DNA of 64,000 nt from Planctellipticum variicoloris (lineage in GTDB: Bacteria; Planctomycetota; Planctomycetia; Planctomycetales; Planctomycetaceae): contig NZ_CP130886.1 of NCBI RefSeq assembly GCF_030622045.1, forward strand, positions 930,001 to 994,000. The letters are read 5' to 3'. This document shows positions 9,918 to 19,264 of the stretch, one piece after another; the first letter of the stretch is position 1, and each line of letters opens with the position of its first letter. The position numbers and the translations under genes were made by a program. The notes under the pieces were generated by a model. It was not told the origin of the DNA. It made no database searches and saw only the letters and a list, made by a program, of their open reading frames with translations.

Positions 9918-10310
9918 CTATGCCGGCGGCCCGGACATGCAGTTTTTCAACGAAGCGCAGCCCGTGGCGCTCCCCCCCCTGGTCACAAAGTACCTGGACT
10001 TGACGATGCAGCCGCTATAGGAATTCATCGTCTGGTAAGCGTCCACAATGTCCGTGTAACACTGGGCGCGGCACGATTCATTCGTGACCTGCCCGCGAAC
10101 CGTGGCAGTCATGCAACGCGTTCTTGTGTTGTAACACGTCTTGACGATCCCGCCCCCGGTCAGGTGCCCGCACCAGCTCAAATTTCCGTACCGATCGACT
10201 CCCGGCAATTCGATCCAGTAGGACTCGCAGTAGATCTTTGCCTCCGCGACGGCAGCCCCCACGGTCAGCACTGCCACGATCGCTGCGGCGACTTTCCAGT
10301 TCTGCAACAT
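9918..10310 (-). CDS. Small secreted cysteine-rich protein
   Basis: The 130-residue protein starts at the ATG 10310, with AAGGG upstream; a longer frame to 10412 has no signal peptide at its front and is rejected. The signal peptide [20 protein letters not shown] ends at VAEA. The mature part of about 106 residues contains nine cysteines (for example [32 protein letters not shown]), suggesting a disulfide-bonded exported protein with one unpaired Cys or an intermolecular bond. No known family is recognised. The downstream terminator makes it a short transcription unit. The frameshifted gene just upstream (10694-11060) encodes a paralogue sharing the PG[VI]D[RQ]Y and NTRT motifs. Confidence 0.78.
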   Translation of the reverse strand: MLQNWKVAAAIVAVLTVGAAVAEAKIYCESYWIELPGVDRYGNLSWCGHLTGGGIVKTCYNTRTRCMTATVRGQVTNESCRAQCYTDIVDAYQTMNSYSGCIVKSRYFVTRGGSATGCASLKNCMSGPPA

Positions 10311-10693
10311 GTCTTTGGCCCTTTCCCTGAAACCAACGGGACTTGACTGCTCGACACCGAACAGCCTGGCGGTGACCTGCGGGGCAATTCCGTTGCACTC
10401 CCCGCTAACCACAAGCCATCTTGTCTGCCTCGCATCCTACAACGCGGCAGATTCACCACAATCGGTAGAATCACTAAAATGGGAGTGGCGGGCAAATTGC
10501 GTTTAGTATGGCTCTGTGAACGATGCGCATTGCTGGCACGTAGACAGTGCATCCCATGAGTCATAACGTCTCGAAACGTTCACTGCATTCATGAGCCGCG
10601 AGAGCGCAAGTATTGACTTGAAAGGCTTTACGCTCGCCCCGCCGTGAGAGACGTTCCACCCGGAAATCGATCCCGCGTCCTCGGAATCTCGCT
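10311..10693. other. Intergenic stretch between the two paralogues
   Basis: This 383-bp stretch lies between the intact Cys-rich gene and the frameshifted paralogue. It is less GC-rich than its surroundings. Open frames here (for example minus 10503-10823) have no signal peptide, ribosome binding site or family resemblance. It probably holds the promoter of the 9918-10310 gene. Confidence 0.45.
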
Positions 10694-11060
10694 TCAGACA
10701 TCCATCCGGTAACTCGTGGCAACTCCGGTGTCGACCGCGCATCCGTTCCTGGCGACGCAGTAAATGTCTGAAAGAATCTGGAGGGGGAGTCCCGACACCC
10801 CGACATCCTGGAATTTCTGGCAACGTCCCGAGAGATTTCCCACCTTTGCACGACCGACAATCACGATTCGGTGAGTTCTGGTGTTGTTAGTCAGTTTCAG
10901 CACCCCCGTCGCCGGCTGACTTCCTGTCAACATTGCGTACTGGTCAATTCCCGGAAACAGAGCGGGTACGTTTTCGATGACGATCTTGCCGAACGCCGCG
11001 TTGGCCGCCAGCAGAGCCCCCCGGGCCGACGATCATCAGAAACTTGTGGCGCTGAAACAT
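10694..11060 (-). pseudogene. Frameshifted paralogue of the small secreted protein
   Basis: Reading from the ATG at 11060 (GAGGG upstream) gives MFQRHKFLMIVGPG, and the frame then stops early at 10944. Dropping one base in the six-C tract at 11017-11022 joins it to the frame that ends at 10694. This gives a 121-residue protein with a full signal peptide (…GALLAANAAFG) and a mature part starting KIVIENVPALFPGIDQY. The mature part resembles the neighbour at 9918-10310: KIxxExxxxxPG[IV]D[QR]Yxxx near the start, then NTRT and V(R/G)xxxV motifs. Only three cysteines remain in the mature part. The break could be a real slippage mutation, phase variation at the homopolymer, or a sequencing error. 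Confidence 0.68.
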
Positions 11061-11525
11061 TTTCGTCGCCCTCAATGTTCTCGCTCGACTCTGCTGTCCG
11101 ATGCCGGGCAGCTCAGAGGCGGCCGGCAAGATCCGGCAGGAATTCCGTAGCCCCCCCCTGTCGCCTGCCAGCCTTATTAACCATGCGGTCTGTGGCTGCA
11201 TAATCGGAGGAATCGGAAAACTGGGAGGTCCGCGATGTTTTGGTGGCTTCTGGCCAGATCGGACGTGCAGTCATCCAGTCGCCAGGGACAGCTTCGAGGT
11301 CTGTCGGAGGATGCTGTGCTAAGTCGGCGCCAGCCGTGCGATCGCGCCAATTCCCTCGAAAAAGCATCGCGGCCTGACCGCCATGCGCCCTCCGCTGCCA
11401 CCGCAACTCTCCGTCCAAAAGCTATTTACCTCGTTCCGGCGATCTGGGAGACTCCGCAGCCCGAGCGGAGTCCGGGGAGGGAATCTGCGGTCCGCTCGCC
11501 AGTCATGCTCTGCAGGGATGCTGCG
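11061..11525. other. Intergenic region upstream of the GT2 gene
   Basis: This 465-bp region is divergent between the frameshifted paralogue and the glycosyltransferase. An 8-bp hairpin (11451-11458 with 11465-11472) lies 54 nt before the glycosyltransferase start. The glycosyltransferase frame stays open upstream to 11235 but shows no coding-like sequence there. No gene was recognised. Confidence 0.5.
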
Positions 11526-12515
11526 ATGTCCGTTTCGGTGGTCGTGCCGATCTACAACGAAGTCGAGAATATTCCCCTGCTGCATCGCGCCGTCTCCGAC
11601 GTCATGCAGCAGTTGGGGCGCCCGTATGAACTGATTCTGGTCAATGACGGTTCGAAGGATGGCTCAAACGCCGCCCTGGAACGGCTGGCCCAGGCCGATC
11701 CCTGCGTCAAAGTCCTCGAATTCCGCCGGAATTACGGCCAGACTGCCGCCATGCAGGCCGGGATTCAGGCCGCTTCGTACGAAGTCACCGTCCTGCTCGA
11801 CGGCGATCTCCAGAATGATCCGACCGACATCCCGATGATGCTCGATAAGATCGACGAGGGTTACGACCTCGTCCACGGCTGGCGGAAAAACCGTCAGGAC
11901 ACGTTCATCAATCGCAAGCTTCCGTCGAAGGTCGCCAACTGGATCATCTCGAAGGTCACCGGATTTCCGGTTCACGACCTCGGTTGCACGCTGAAAGCGG
12001 TTCGGACCGAGATCGCCCAGGAACTGCAGCTCTACGGCGAGATGCACCGCTTCATCCCCATCCTCGCCCACTGGCGCGGAGCCCGCTGCGTCGAAGTCGT
12101 CACCAATCATCACCCGCGCCGTTTCGGCCAGTCGAAGTACGGCATTTCCCGCACCACCCGGGTGATCCTCGATCTGATGACGGTGAAGTACCTGATTCAG
12201 TACGTCGTCAGCCCGATGAAGCTCTTCGGCATGATCGGACTGGTCTGCGGCCTGGTTGCGTCGCTGGCCGGTGTCGGGACTCTCTGGATGAAGCTCGCCA
12301 GCGGCGTGGACATGACCGGCAATCCGCTGCTGCTGCTGACCTGCCTCTCCGCCATGCTGGGCGTGCAGTTTTTCTTCATGGGGATGCTCGGCGAAATGTG
12401 CAGCCGGATCTTCTTCGAAGTCCGCGGCATGCCCAACTACGCCATCCGCCGGACTTGGAACGTCGAAGCCCCGGCAGCGCTGCCGCTGAGCGCCGGCGAC
12501 CGCCGCGCCGCGTAA
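11526..12515 (+). CDS. Polyprenyl-phosphate glycosyltransferase, GT2 family (DPM1/GtrB/ArnC-like)
   Basis: The 329-residue protein begins [19 protein letters not shown]. It has the GT-A nucleotide-binding region ([11 protein letters not shown]) and the catalytic metal site [13 protein letters not shown]. Two C-terminal membrane helices follow (about 230-255 and 265-290), as in bactoprenol-phosphate sugar transferases such as GtrB, ArnC and dolichol-phosphate mannose synthase. It would transfer a sugar from a nucleotide donor to a lipid phosphate on the inner face of the membrane, for later use in glycan or lipid decoration. The start at 11526 has AGGGA 8 nt upstream; upstream in-frame codons do not look coding. 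It ends 46 bp from a convergent lipoprotein gene. Confidence 0.9.
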   Translation: MSVSVVVPIYNEVENIPLLHRAVSDVMQQLGRPYELILVNDGSKDGSNAALERLAQADPCVKVLEFRRNYGQTAAMQAGIQAASYEVTVLLDGDLQNDPTDIPMMLDKIDEGYDLVHGWRKNRQDTFINRKLPSKVANWIISKVTGFPVHDLGCTLKAVRTEIAQELQLYGEMHRFIPILAHWRGARCVEVVTNHHPRRFGQSKYGISRTTRVILDLMTVKYLIQYVVSPMKLFGMIGLVCGLVASLAGVGTLWMKLASGVDMTGNPLLLLTCLSAMLGVQFFFMGMLGEMCSRIFFEVRGMPNYAIRRTWNVEAPAALPLSAGDRRAA

Positions 12516-12561
12516 GGACTTCGCATTTCACTGCAAAGCCCGAAGCCCGAAGCCCGACTCT

Positions 12562-13167
12562 TCAGTCCTCAAACTTCGCCGATTTCACGAACTCCAGCAC
12601 CGCTTCTTTTTGGGCCTCGATCGTGGCCCGCGGTCCGGTCAGCTTGCAGAAGAAGTTGGCCTGCTTGAGCGGCAGCACCACGCCCAGCATGGCCCAGCCC
12701 GGCTTGACTCCGCCGCCGCCGAAGCCGTCCTGAAAACTGCCGAACAGTTCCACAACGGCGGCCTCGTGACCATCGACCGTCACCGAACTTTCCGCAGGGG
12801 ACGGATCGCCCTCGCCGGGAGTGAACTGTCCACGCCACCGGGAAATATTGGCCTCGACCCCGCCCCCCGCCGTCGACAGCGTCAGCCGTCCGGGACCCGC
12901 GTCTCCCTCGAGTTTGTATTCGGCCAGCAGCATGTCGCTCTTCAGCGGCACTTCTTCCCAGCCGGCCGGCACCGTCATTCGAATCCCGCCGAACCGGCGC
13001 TCCTGCGGCGCCGATAAAACTTTCTCAGAAGCTTCGCCCGCTCGACCGGCTGCTGGCGCTGAAGATGCTGTCGGGACTGGCGGATCGACCGCCGGGCGAC
13101 CGTCGCCGCATCCCGCCAGAACGGTTGCAATCACCCCGCAGATCAGTTGTCGCCGCTGCACCATCAT
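12562..13167 (-). CDS. Lipoprotein of unknown function
   Basis: The 201-residue protein begins MMVQRRQLICGVIATVLAGC and has a clear lipobox (LAGC), so it is probably anchored in the cell envelope. After a low-complexity Pro/Ala/Ser linker comes a compact domain (about residues 70-200) beginning RMTVPAGWEEVPL. Its beta-rich pattern and ending VLEFVKSAKFED resemble small planctomycete proteins with an xxPxGW motif. The function is unknown. The start at 13167 is favoured by GGAG upstream and by the signal peptide; the frame extends 24 codons further without support. It converges with the GT2 gene, and short CCGAAGC repeats lie between them. Confidence 0.75.
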   Translation of the reverse strand: MMVQRRQLICGVIATVLAGCGDGRPAVDPPVPTASSAPAAGRAGEASEKVLSAPQERRFGGIRMTVPAGWEEVPLKSDMLLAEYKLEGDAGPGRLTLSTAGGGVEANISRWRGQFTPGEGDPSPAESSVTVDGHEAAVVELFGSFQDGFGGGGVKPGWAMLGVVLPLKQANFFCKLTGPRATIEAQKEAVLEFVKSAKFED

Positions 13168-13372
13168 GAAACACGAACTCCACTCGTCAATGTGATTCTG
13201 AAACCTGACGCGGGCATCGTAACACGGCGCGCCCGACACTCTCCAGCCGCCGAATCGAGTTCCGATTGCCGGTTCGGAATTGACAGGTCGGACCGCCAGC
13301 GAGTCTGATAAAGGTTGACCTGCGCGTGTTTCCGCGACCTGCCGGCTTTTTCCCTCCGCTGAAGCTCACTCC

Positions 13373-14719
13373 ATGCTGCACCCACCTGCACGACGGTCTC
13401 GCCTGCGGCCCGTATCCTTCGCTGCGCTAAGCATTGTCGTGACATGGGCGGTGTCGGGATGCGGACATACACCCGGCCCCAAGGAGCCTGCGCAGCCAAA
13501 GGCTGCCAGCGGTCCTTTGCCGAAGGTTGACGTCCTCGAAGTCGCAGTGCAGCCGTGGCGGCGGACCGTCCGGGCCCAGGGCAGCCTGGCGGCGGACGAA
13601 TACTCCGTGGTCGGCGCCAAAGTTCCCGGGCGTATTGCCGAGTCTCACATTGAACTGGGCGATTCCGTCAAATCGGGGAGCACGCTGGCTCGGATGGACC
13701 AGAGCGATCTGGAAACCCGCGTGGCACAAGCCGAAGCGACACTGGCCCAGGCCTGCGCGGCGGTCGGCCTGAAGCCGACCGACTCCACGGACAAGCTCAA
13801 CAAGGAAAACTCTCCGCCGGTCCGTCAGGAAAAGGCGATGCTGGAAGATGCCCGGGGGCAACTGCAGCGGGCCCTGCAGCTTCGCCAGCAGGGAGCAATT
13901 ACGCAGGCGGAAACCGATCAGCTTCAGGCCGCTGTCGACGTCGCGGATGCTCGCTATGCCTCTTCGCTCAACGCCGTTGAGGAGCGGCTCGCGACAATCG
14001 CACTCCGTCGGGCGGAGCTGGACTTCGCCCGCCAGCAGCTCGCGGACGCCACGGTGACCGCGCCGTTCGATGGTTTGATTCAGCAGCGGCACGCTGCGCC
14101 GGGAACCTATGTCGCCGTGGGGCAACCCGTCGCCACGCTCGTACGGATTGACCCGGTCCGTTTTCGCGGGCAGGTGCCGGAGCGGTTCGCCCTGCAGTTG
14201 CAGGTTGGTCAGTCCGTGGAAGTTCAACTGGAGGGAGAAGCGCAGCCGCGGGTCGGGCGGATTTCCCGCATCAGTCCCGAGCTCGATCAGCAGACCCGTT
14301 CGCTGACCTTTGAAGCAGATCTGCCCAATCCCGACAACCGCCTGCGGGCGGGGCTGTTCGCAATTGCCGATGTGGTCGTCAATCCGGAATCGCCTGTCCT
14401 GGCGGTCCCGCGATCTTCCATCACCGAGTTTGCCGGGGTCGAACGCGTCTGGAAGCTGGTCGATGGCGAGGTCTCGGAAGTCGCCGTCCGGACCGGTCAA
14501 TTGCAGGGAACGCTGGTCGAGATTCTGGATGGCATCAAGTCGGGCGACGAAATTGTCGTGCAGGCGGGCACAGCTCGAGCAGGCAAAGTCGATGTCGGGA
14601 AACGAGTCACCCTGGACCTTCCCCAGAAGCTGCAGGCCATCCGGAACGACTCCGCAAATGCCGGCCCCGCGGGCGGCGATGTCGAGGAGACCGACGCAAC
14701 GCCAGTCCGTAGCGAGTAA
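13373..14719 (+). CDS. RND efflux periplasmic adaptor (membrane fusion protein)
   Basis: The 448-residue protein has an N-terminal signal and lipobox VSGC, as in AcrA/MexA-type lipoproteins. The biotinyl-lipoyl-like half motifs are visible (GSLAADEYSVVGAKVPGRI and ADATVTAPFDGLIQQR), separated by a coiled-coil hairpin of about 100 residues. A beta-barrel region (VRFRGQVPERFALQLQVG) and a membrane-proximal domain follow. It would link the inner-membrane pump encoded 51 bp downstream to an outer-membrane channel. No TolC-like gene is present in this window, so the channel must be encoded elsewhere. The two genes clearly form an operon. Confidence 0.93.
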   Translation: MLHPPARRSRLRPVSFAALSIVVTWAVSGCGHTPGPKEPAQPKAASGPLPKVDVLEVAVQPWRRTVRAQGSLAADEYSVVGAKVPGRIAESHIELGDSVKSGSTLARMDQSDLETRVAQAEATLAQACAAVGLKPTDSTDKLNKENSPPVRQEKAMLEDARGQLQRALQLRQQGAITQAETDQLQAAVDVADARYASSLNAVEERLATIALRRAELDFARQQLADATVTAPFDGLIQQRHAAPGTYVAVGQPVATLVRIDPVRFRGQVPERFALQLQVGQSVEVQLEGEAQPRVGRISRISPELDQQTRSLTFEADLPNPDNRLRAGLFAIADVVVNPESPVLAVPRSSITEFAGVERVWKLVDGEVSEVAVRTGQLQGTLVEILDGIKSGDEIVVQAGTARAGKVDVGKRVTLDLPQKLQAIRNDSANAGPAGGDVEETDATPVRSE

Positions 14720-14770
14720 ATCCGTCAGACTCAGGATGGGCTCCGCTGAGCCGCGACAGGAGAGTGAATC

Positions 14771-17700
14771 ATGCAGTGGCTGGCCGAAGTCTGCGTCAAA
14801 CGCCCGGTGCTCGCCATCATGATTATCATGGCGCTGGTTGTGTCGGGCATCGCGGCCTACCCCCAGCTTGGCGTCGACCGCTTTCCGAACATGGATCTGC
14901 CGACCATGTACGTGCGGGCGGTCTATCCCGGCGCTTCGCCCGAGGAAGTGGAATCGGAAGTCACGCAAATCCTCGAAGACGCAATTGCGACGGTCGCGGG
15001 CATCGACGAATTGCGTTCGATTTCCTCCGAAGGGAGCGCAATTGTCATCGTCACCTTCACGCTGAACCGCGAGCTGGACGCCGCGGTTCAGGATGTGCGA
15101 GATGCTGTTGGCAGCGTCCTCAATCGTCTCCCCCCCGAAATTGATCCCCCGATCGTCCGCAAACAGGACACCGACTCCTCGCCCATTCTGACGCTGGCGG
15201 TCTCCGGTCAACGCGACAGCCGCGAGCTGTATCTGTTGGCGGATCGTTTCGTCAAGAACGTCATCGAATCCGCGCCGGGAGTCGGGCAGGTGACGATCGT
15301 CGGCGCCGCCGAACGCGCCGTGCAGGTGAATGTCGACTCGCAGCGGCTCGCCGCCTACGGACTGTCGATCATGCAGGTCCGGGACGCGCTCGCGCGACAG
15401 AACGCCGAAGTTCCCGGCGGCCGGGTCGACGCGGGGCTCCGCGAACTCAATCTCCGCACGCTCGGTCGCGTCGAAAAAGCCCGCGATTTCGACGAGATTG
15501 TGGTCGAAACCGTCGGCGGCCGGCGGATCACGCTCGGCGACCTGGGGACGGTGGAGGACGGCCAGAAAGAAGTCCGGACGCTGGCCCGGCTCGACGGTCA
15601 GCCCGCCGTCGTACTGCAGGTTCAGCGGCAATCCGGGACGAACACGGTCGAAGTGATCGAGGGGATCAAGCAGCGGCTGCCGCGCTGCCGGGAGCTTCTG
15701 CCGAAAGAGGTCGAAGTCTCCGTCATTCAAGATCAGTCCCGGTACATCGTCGCCGCCCTCCACGAAATTCAGGGCCATCTGATCTCCGGCAGTCTGCTGG
15801 CGAGCATCGTCGTCCTGTTCTTCATGGGCTCGTGGCGGTCGACGCTGATTGCGGCCGTGGCGATTCCCGCCTCGGTCATCGCCACTTTCGCCTTCATGCG
15901 GGCGTTCGATTTCACGCTCAACAACGTCACCATGCTCGCACTGGTGCTGATGGTCGGCGTGGTGATCGACGACGCCATCGTCGTCCTGGAGAATGTTTTC
16001 CGATTTCTTGAAGAGCATCAGATGTCGCCGCGGGATGCCGCCATTCACGGAACGCGCGAAATCGGTATGGCGGTGCTGACGACGACGATCTCGCTGGTCA
16101 TCGTTTTTCTCCCGGTCTCGTTCCTGTCGAGCGTCACCGGGAGAATGCTGTTTCAGTTCGGCATTACAGCGACGGTGGCGATCCTGGTTTCGATGCTCGT
16201 CAGCTTCACGCTGACGCCCATGATGTGCAGCCGGCTGCTGCGCAGCACGGACCGCGATCCGTCGCACTCCCCATCTTCCCGCCGCGGCCTGTACGGAATG
16301 ATGGAAGGCAGTTACATGTGGCTGCTCCGGTGGTCCCTGAAATTCCGGTGGCTGGTCCTGTTGCTCTGCATCGGCGTCATCGGTCTCAACTGGCCGCTCT
16401 ACCAGATGGTCAGCCAGGACTATATTCCGACCAACGTGGACGAATCCGAGTTCGAAGTCGGCGTACAGGCCAAAGAAGGGGCCACGTTGAGCGCAATGGA
16501 CGCCACCATGCAGTTCGTCGAAGGTCAGATCCAGTCGATCGACGGCGTCCAGCACGTCCTGGCAACTGTGGGGACGCGCGGGTTCGGCGGCGTTAACCGC
16601 GGGGAATGCTACGTTCGCCTGTCCGACATCGAAGGTCGGACATTCTCCTTCGGGCGATTGTGGGCCGGGCTGCTGAAAGGGAATCCGGGAGCCGCCTGGG
16701 AAGGCAACTTCACCCAGCAGTCCAAGATGCAGGAAATCCGCAGCCGGCTCCGCGATCTGAAGGACTGCCGCGTCTCGGTTCGCAACCTGACCTCGCTCCG
16801 CCAGGGAGCGCCGGTCGACATCGACTTCTCGCTGACCGCGGCCAATATTCAACAGCTCGCCGAGTTCTCCGAAAAACTGCGGGAAAAAGTCGTCGAGATC
16901 CCCGGGATCGTCGACGTCGACACCACTCTGCGGCTCGACAAACCCGAATGGCGGGTGCATATCGACCGCGAACGGGCGGCGTCGCTGGGCGTCGACGTTC
17001 GCGAAATTGCCGATACGCTGCGAATCGCCGTCGGCGGCGACGATCGGGTCTCCCGCTATCGCGACATATCCGTCGACGACGCCTTTGACGTCGAATTGCG
17101 ACTCGTCGGCCTCGACCGCAAAGATCCGCAGGCCATTTCTCAATTATTTGTCCGCGGCGCCGGCGGCGCGGTCTCGGCCGGCGCCACCGCTGAAGGGACG
17201 GCGCTGACCCGCATCGACAACGTCGTGGAATTCGAGTACGGGGAAGCCCAGGCTCGGATCGACCGCCTGGATCGCCAGCGGATGGTCGCCGTCCGGGCCA
17301 ACATCCAGCAGGGCTATTCTCTCGGCGATCGCATCTCGGCCGTCCAGGCGGCGACTGCCGAACTGGGACTGCCGGCGGGATTCGGCACCCGCGTCATGGG
17401 ACGCGGACGCGAGCTCGAACGAACTCTCCAGGACTTCGGCTGGACCATCGTCCTGTCGTTCGTCTTCATGTACATCGTCCTGGCGGCCCAGTACGAGCAT
17501 CTCGTGCATCCGATCACGATTCTGCTGTCGCTCCCGCTGGCCGTGCCATTCGGACTCTGGAGTCTTTACATCGGCGGCGAATCGCTCAATCTGTACTCGG
17601 CCCTCGGCATCCTGGTGCTGTTCGGCGTCGTGAAGAAAGCTTCGATTCTGCAGATCGATCACACGAACCACCTGCGGCAGGACAAGGGAATGGAGCGGAC

Positions 17701-17992
17701 CGAGGCGATCCTGCAGGCGAACCGCGACCGGCTTCGACCCATTCTGATGACCGTCATCTCGTTCGTCGCCGGCCTGCTGCCGCTGTTGCTGGCGACGGGG
17801 CCGGGGGCGGAAGAACGACGGTCAATCGCGGTCGTCGCCGTCGGCGGGCAGACTCTGTCGCTCCTGCTGACCCTCCTGGCCATTCCGGTGATCTACTCGA
17901 TCCTCGATGACTTCGGACTCCTGGTCGTACGACGCGAATGGTGCGCCAAGCCGGCGACTCTGCCACCGGAACGACCGGCTACACCCGCATAG
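14771..17992 (+). CDS. RND multidrug/solute efflux pump, AcrB/MdtB family
   Basis: The 1,073-residue protein has the normal length and duplicated layout of HAE1-type RND transporters. There is one N-terminal membrane helix (about 13-30), a first periplasmic loop, helices TM2-6, a second helix and periplasmic loop (from about 530), and TM8-12. The proton-relay Asp pair is present in TM4 (MVGVVIDDAIVVLENV, near residue 400). The FPNMD and YPGASPEEVE motifs of the first porter domain are intact. It is an inner-membrane proton antiporter exporting drugs, lipids or toxic metabolites; the substrate is not readable. AGGAGAG precedes the ATG. An inverted repeat overlaps the stop codon. Confidence 0.95.
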   Translation: MQWLAEVCVKRPVLAIMIIMALVVSGIAAYPQLGVDRFPNMDLPTMYVRAVYPGASPEEVESEVTQILEDAIATVAGIDELRSISSEGSAIVIVTFTLNRELDAAVQDVRDAVGSVLNRLPPEIDPPIVRKQDTDSSPILTLAVSGQRDSRELYLLADRFVKNVIESAPGVGQVTIVGAAERAVQVNVDSQRLAAYGLSIMQVRDALARQNAEVPGGRVDAGLRELNLRTLGRVEKARDFDEIVVETVGGRRITLGDLGTVEDGQKEVRTLARLDGQPAVVLQVQRQSGTNTVEVIEGIKQRLPRCRELLPKEVEVSVIQDQSRYIVAALHEIQGHLISGSLLASIVVLFFMGSWRSTLIAAVAIPASVIATFAFMRAFDFTLNNVTMLALVLMVGVVIDDAIVVLENVFRFLEEHQMSPRDAAIHGTREIGMAVLTTTISLVIVFLPVSFLSSVTGRMLFQFGITATVAILVSMLVSFTLTPMMCSRLLRSTDRDPSHSPSSRRGLYGMMEGSYMWLLRWSLKFRWLVLLLCIGVIGLNWPLYQMVSQDYIPTNVDESEFEVGVQAKEGATLSAMDATMQFVEGQIQSIDGVQHVLATVGTRGFGGVNRGECYVRLSDIEGRTFSFGRLWAGLLKGNPGAAWEGNFTQQSKMQEIRSRLRDLKDCRVSVRNLTSLRQGAPVDIDFSLTAANIQQLAEFSEKLREKVVEIPGIVDVDTTLRLDKPEWRVHIDRERAASLGVDVREIADTLRIAVGGDDRVSRYRDISVDDAFDVELRLVGLDRKDPQAISQLFVRGAGGAVSAGATAEGTALTRIDNVVEFEYGEAQARIDRLDRQRMVAVRANIQQGYSLGDRISAVQAATAELGLPAGFGTRVMGRGRELERTLQDFGWTIVLSFVFMYIVLAAQYEHLVHPITILLSLPLAVPFGLWSLYIGGESLNLYSALGILVLFGVVKKASILQIDHTNHLRQDKGMERTEAILQANRDRLRPILMTVISFVAGLLPLLLATGPGAEERRSIAVVAVGGQTLSLLLTLLAIPVIYSILDDFGLLVVRREWCAKPATLPPERPATPA

Positions 17993-18039
17993 TCGGCTTC
18001 GGGCGGAACCGTGGAGCGGACTGGCCGTGCGGTGTAGCC
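17977..18039 (+). terminator. Inverted repeat spanning the end of the RND pump gene
   Basis: The arms GGCTACACCCGCA (17977-17989) and TGCGGTGTAGCC (18028-18039) pair with one bulged base. The left arm includes the last codons of the pump gene and the stop codon follows directly. There is no T-tract. It may end the RND operon, or it may be one of the palindromic repeats of this genome. Confidence 0.45.
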
Positions 18040-18094
18040 TGAAAGGAACGCCGCCCCCCCCTCGGCAACGGCCGTCTTTCGTTGAGGTGTCGCC

Positions 18095-19264
18095 ATGAAT
18101 ATTCGCTCAGCCGCCATTCTGGGGGCGGGACTGGTCTGCCTCGGATGCAGCCAGTCGGAACACGGAAGTCTCCCCCCGACGGTGACGGCCCCGCCGTCAG
18201 CAGCCGCAATCAGCGAGCCCTCCGACGAGCTGATCGTCGAAGAGCCCGAACCAGCGCCCCCCGGCATGTGCTGGATTCCGGGGGGGACATTCCTGATGGG
18301 GAGCGACAATCCGAAGTTCCCCGACGAGTTTCCGGCCCACGAGGTCACTCTGGATGGATTCTGGATGGACGAGACCGAGTTGACGAACCGCCAGTTTGAG
18401 GCGTTCGTCAATGCCACCGGCTACGTCACCGTCGCCGAGAAGGCCCCGGACCGGAACGAAGTCGCCAGTCAGGCCGGAATCAATCCGGCGGACATCCCCG
18501 CCGAGAACCTGGTCCCGGGGGCGATCTGCTTCAACTCGAAGTTCGACCCGAAGACCCTCCGAAAAGATCATCCGCTCTGGCCCTACCAGGTCTGGACTTA
18601 CATCAAAGGAGCCAGTTGGCGTCATCCCGAAGGTCCGGATTCCAGCATTGATGCTCGCATGGATCACCCGGTCGTTCACGTCGCCTGGGACGACGCAATT
18701 GCCTATTGCCGCTGGGCGGGCAAGCGACTCCCGACGGAAGCAGAGTGGGAATATGCCGCCCGAGGCGGATTGAAAGACGGCGAGTACCCGTGGGGGAACG
18801 ATCTGCAGCCCGCAGGAAAGTGGGCCGGCAATATCTGGCAGGGAGAATTTCCCCTCGAAAACCGGGCTGACGACGGATTCCGCGAGAGCTCGCCCGTCAA
18901 GACCTTTCCCCCCAACGCGTACGGCCTCTATGACCTTTCCGGCAATGTCTGGGAGTGGTGCAGCGACTGGTACCGACCGGACTACTACCGGAACAGCCCT
19001 GATCGCAATCCCGTCGGCCCCGTTTCCAGCGTTGATCCCCTGGAGCCGACGATTCCCAAACGGGTCCAGCGCGGCGGGTCGTTCATGTGCAGCGACAACT
19101 ACTGCATCGGCTACCGCGTGGCGGCTCGCATGAAAGGAGACCTGACGACCGGCACGTTCCACTGCGGATTCCGCACCGTACTCAGTCCGCGACAGCTCGA
19201 CCAGTACCGCAAGGCTCCCGCTCAGCAACGCACCGCGCACGCGTCACCATCGAAGGTCGATTAG
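18095..19264 (+). CDS. Formylglycine-generating-enzyme-family (SUMF1) lipoprotein
   Basis: The 389-residue protein has a short signal peptide ending at Cys18 (CLGC), so it is probably a lipoprotein. From about residue 48 it is an FGE-sulfatase domain: PGMCWIPGGTFLMGSD, DETELTNRQFEAFV, PVVHVAWDDAIAYCRWAG, RLPTEAEWEYAARGG, then LSGNVWEWCSDWY. Both cysteines that bind copper and do catalysis in true FGE are kept: Cys332 and Cys337 in RVQRGGSFMCSDNYC. Many bacterial SUMF1 homologues lack them. The expected activity is oxidation of a sulfatase Cys (or a Ser-less substrate) to formylglycine at the cell envelope; no sulfatase gene lies in this window. Its stop overlaps the stop of the convergent gene by 3 nt. 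Confidence 0.9.
   Translation: MNIRSAAILGAGLVCLGCSQSEHGSLPPTVTAPPSAAAISEPSDELIVEEPEPAPPGMCWIPGGTFLMGSDNPKFPDEFPAHEVTLDGFWMDETELTNRQFEAFVNATGYVTVAEKAPDRNEVASQAGINPADIPAENLVPGAICFNSKFDPKTLRKDHPLWPYQVWTYIKGASWRHPEGPDSSIDARMDHPVVHVAWDDAIAYCRWAGKRLPTEAEWEYAARGGLKDGEYPWGNDLQPAGKWAGNIWQGEFPLENRADDGFRESSPVKTFPPNAYGLYDLSGNVWEWCSDWYRPDYYRNSPDRNPVGPVSSVDPLEPTIPKRVQRGGSFMCSDNYCIGYRVAARMKGDLTTGTFHCGFRTVLSPRQLDQYRKAPAQQRTAHASPSKVD

Noticed and set aside
10503-10823. Open frame between the two secreted paralogues
   Set aside because: It has no signal peptide, ribosome binding site or family resemblance, and overlaps the better-supported frameshifted gene.
13427-17143. A 1,238-codon open frame on the minus strand opposite the RND genes
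   Set aside because: It is a shadow of high-GC coding sequence; it has low-complexity Asp/Arg/His-rich content, no start signals, and the plus strand clearly encodes the efflux adaptor and pump.
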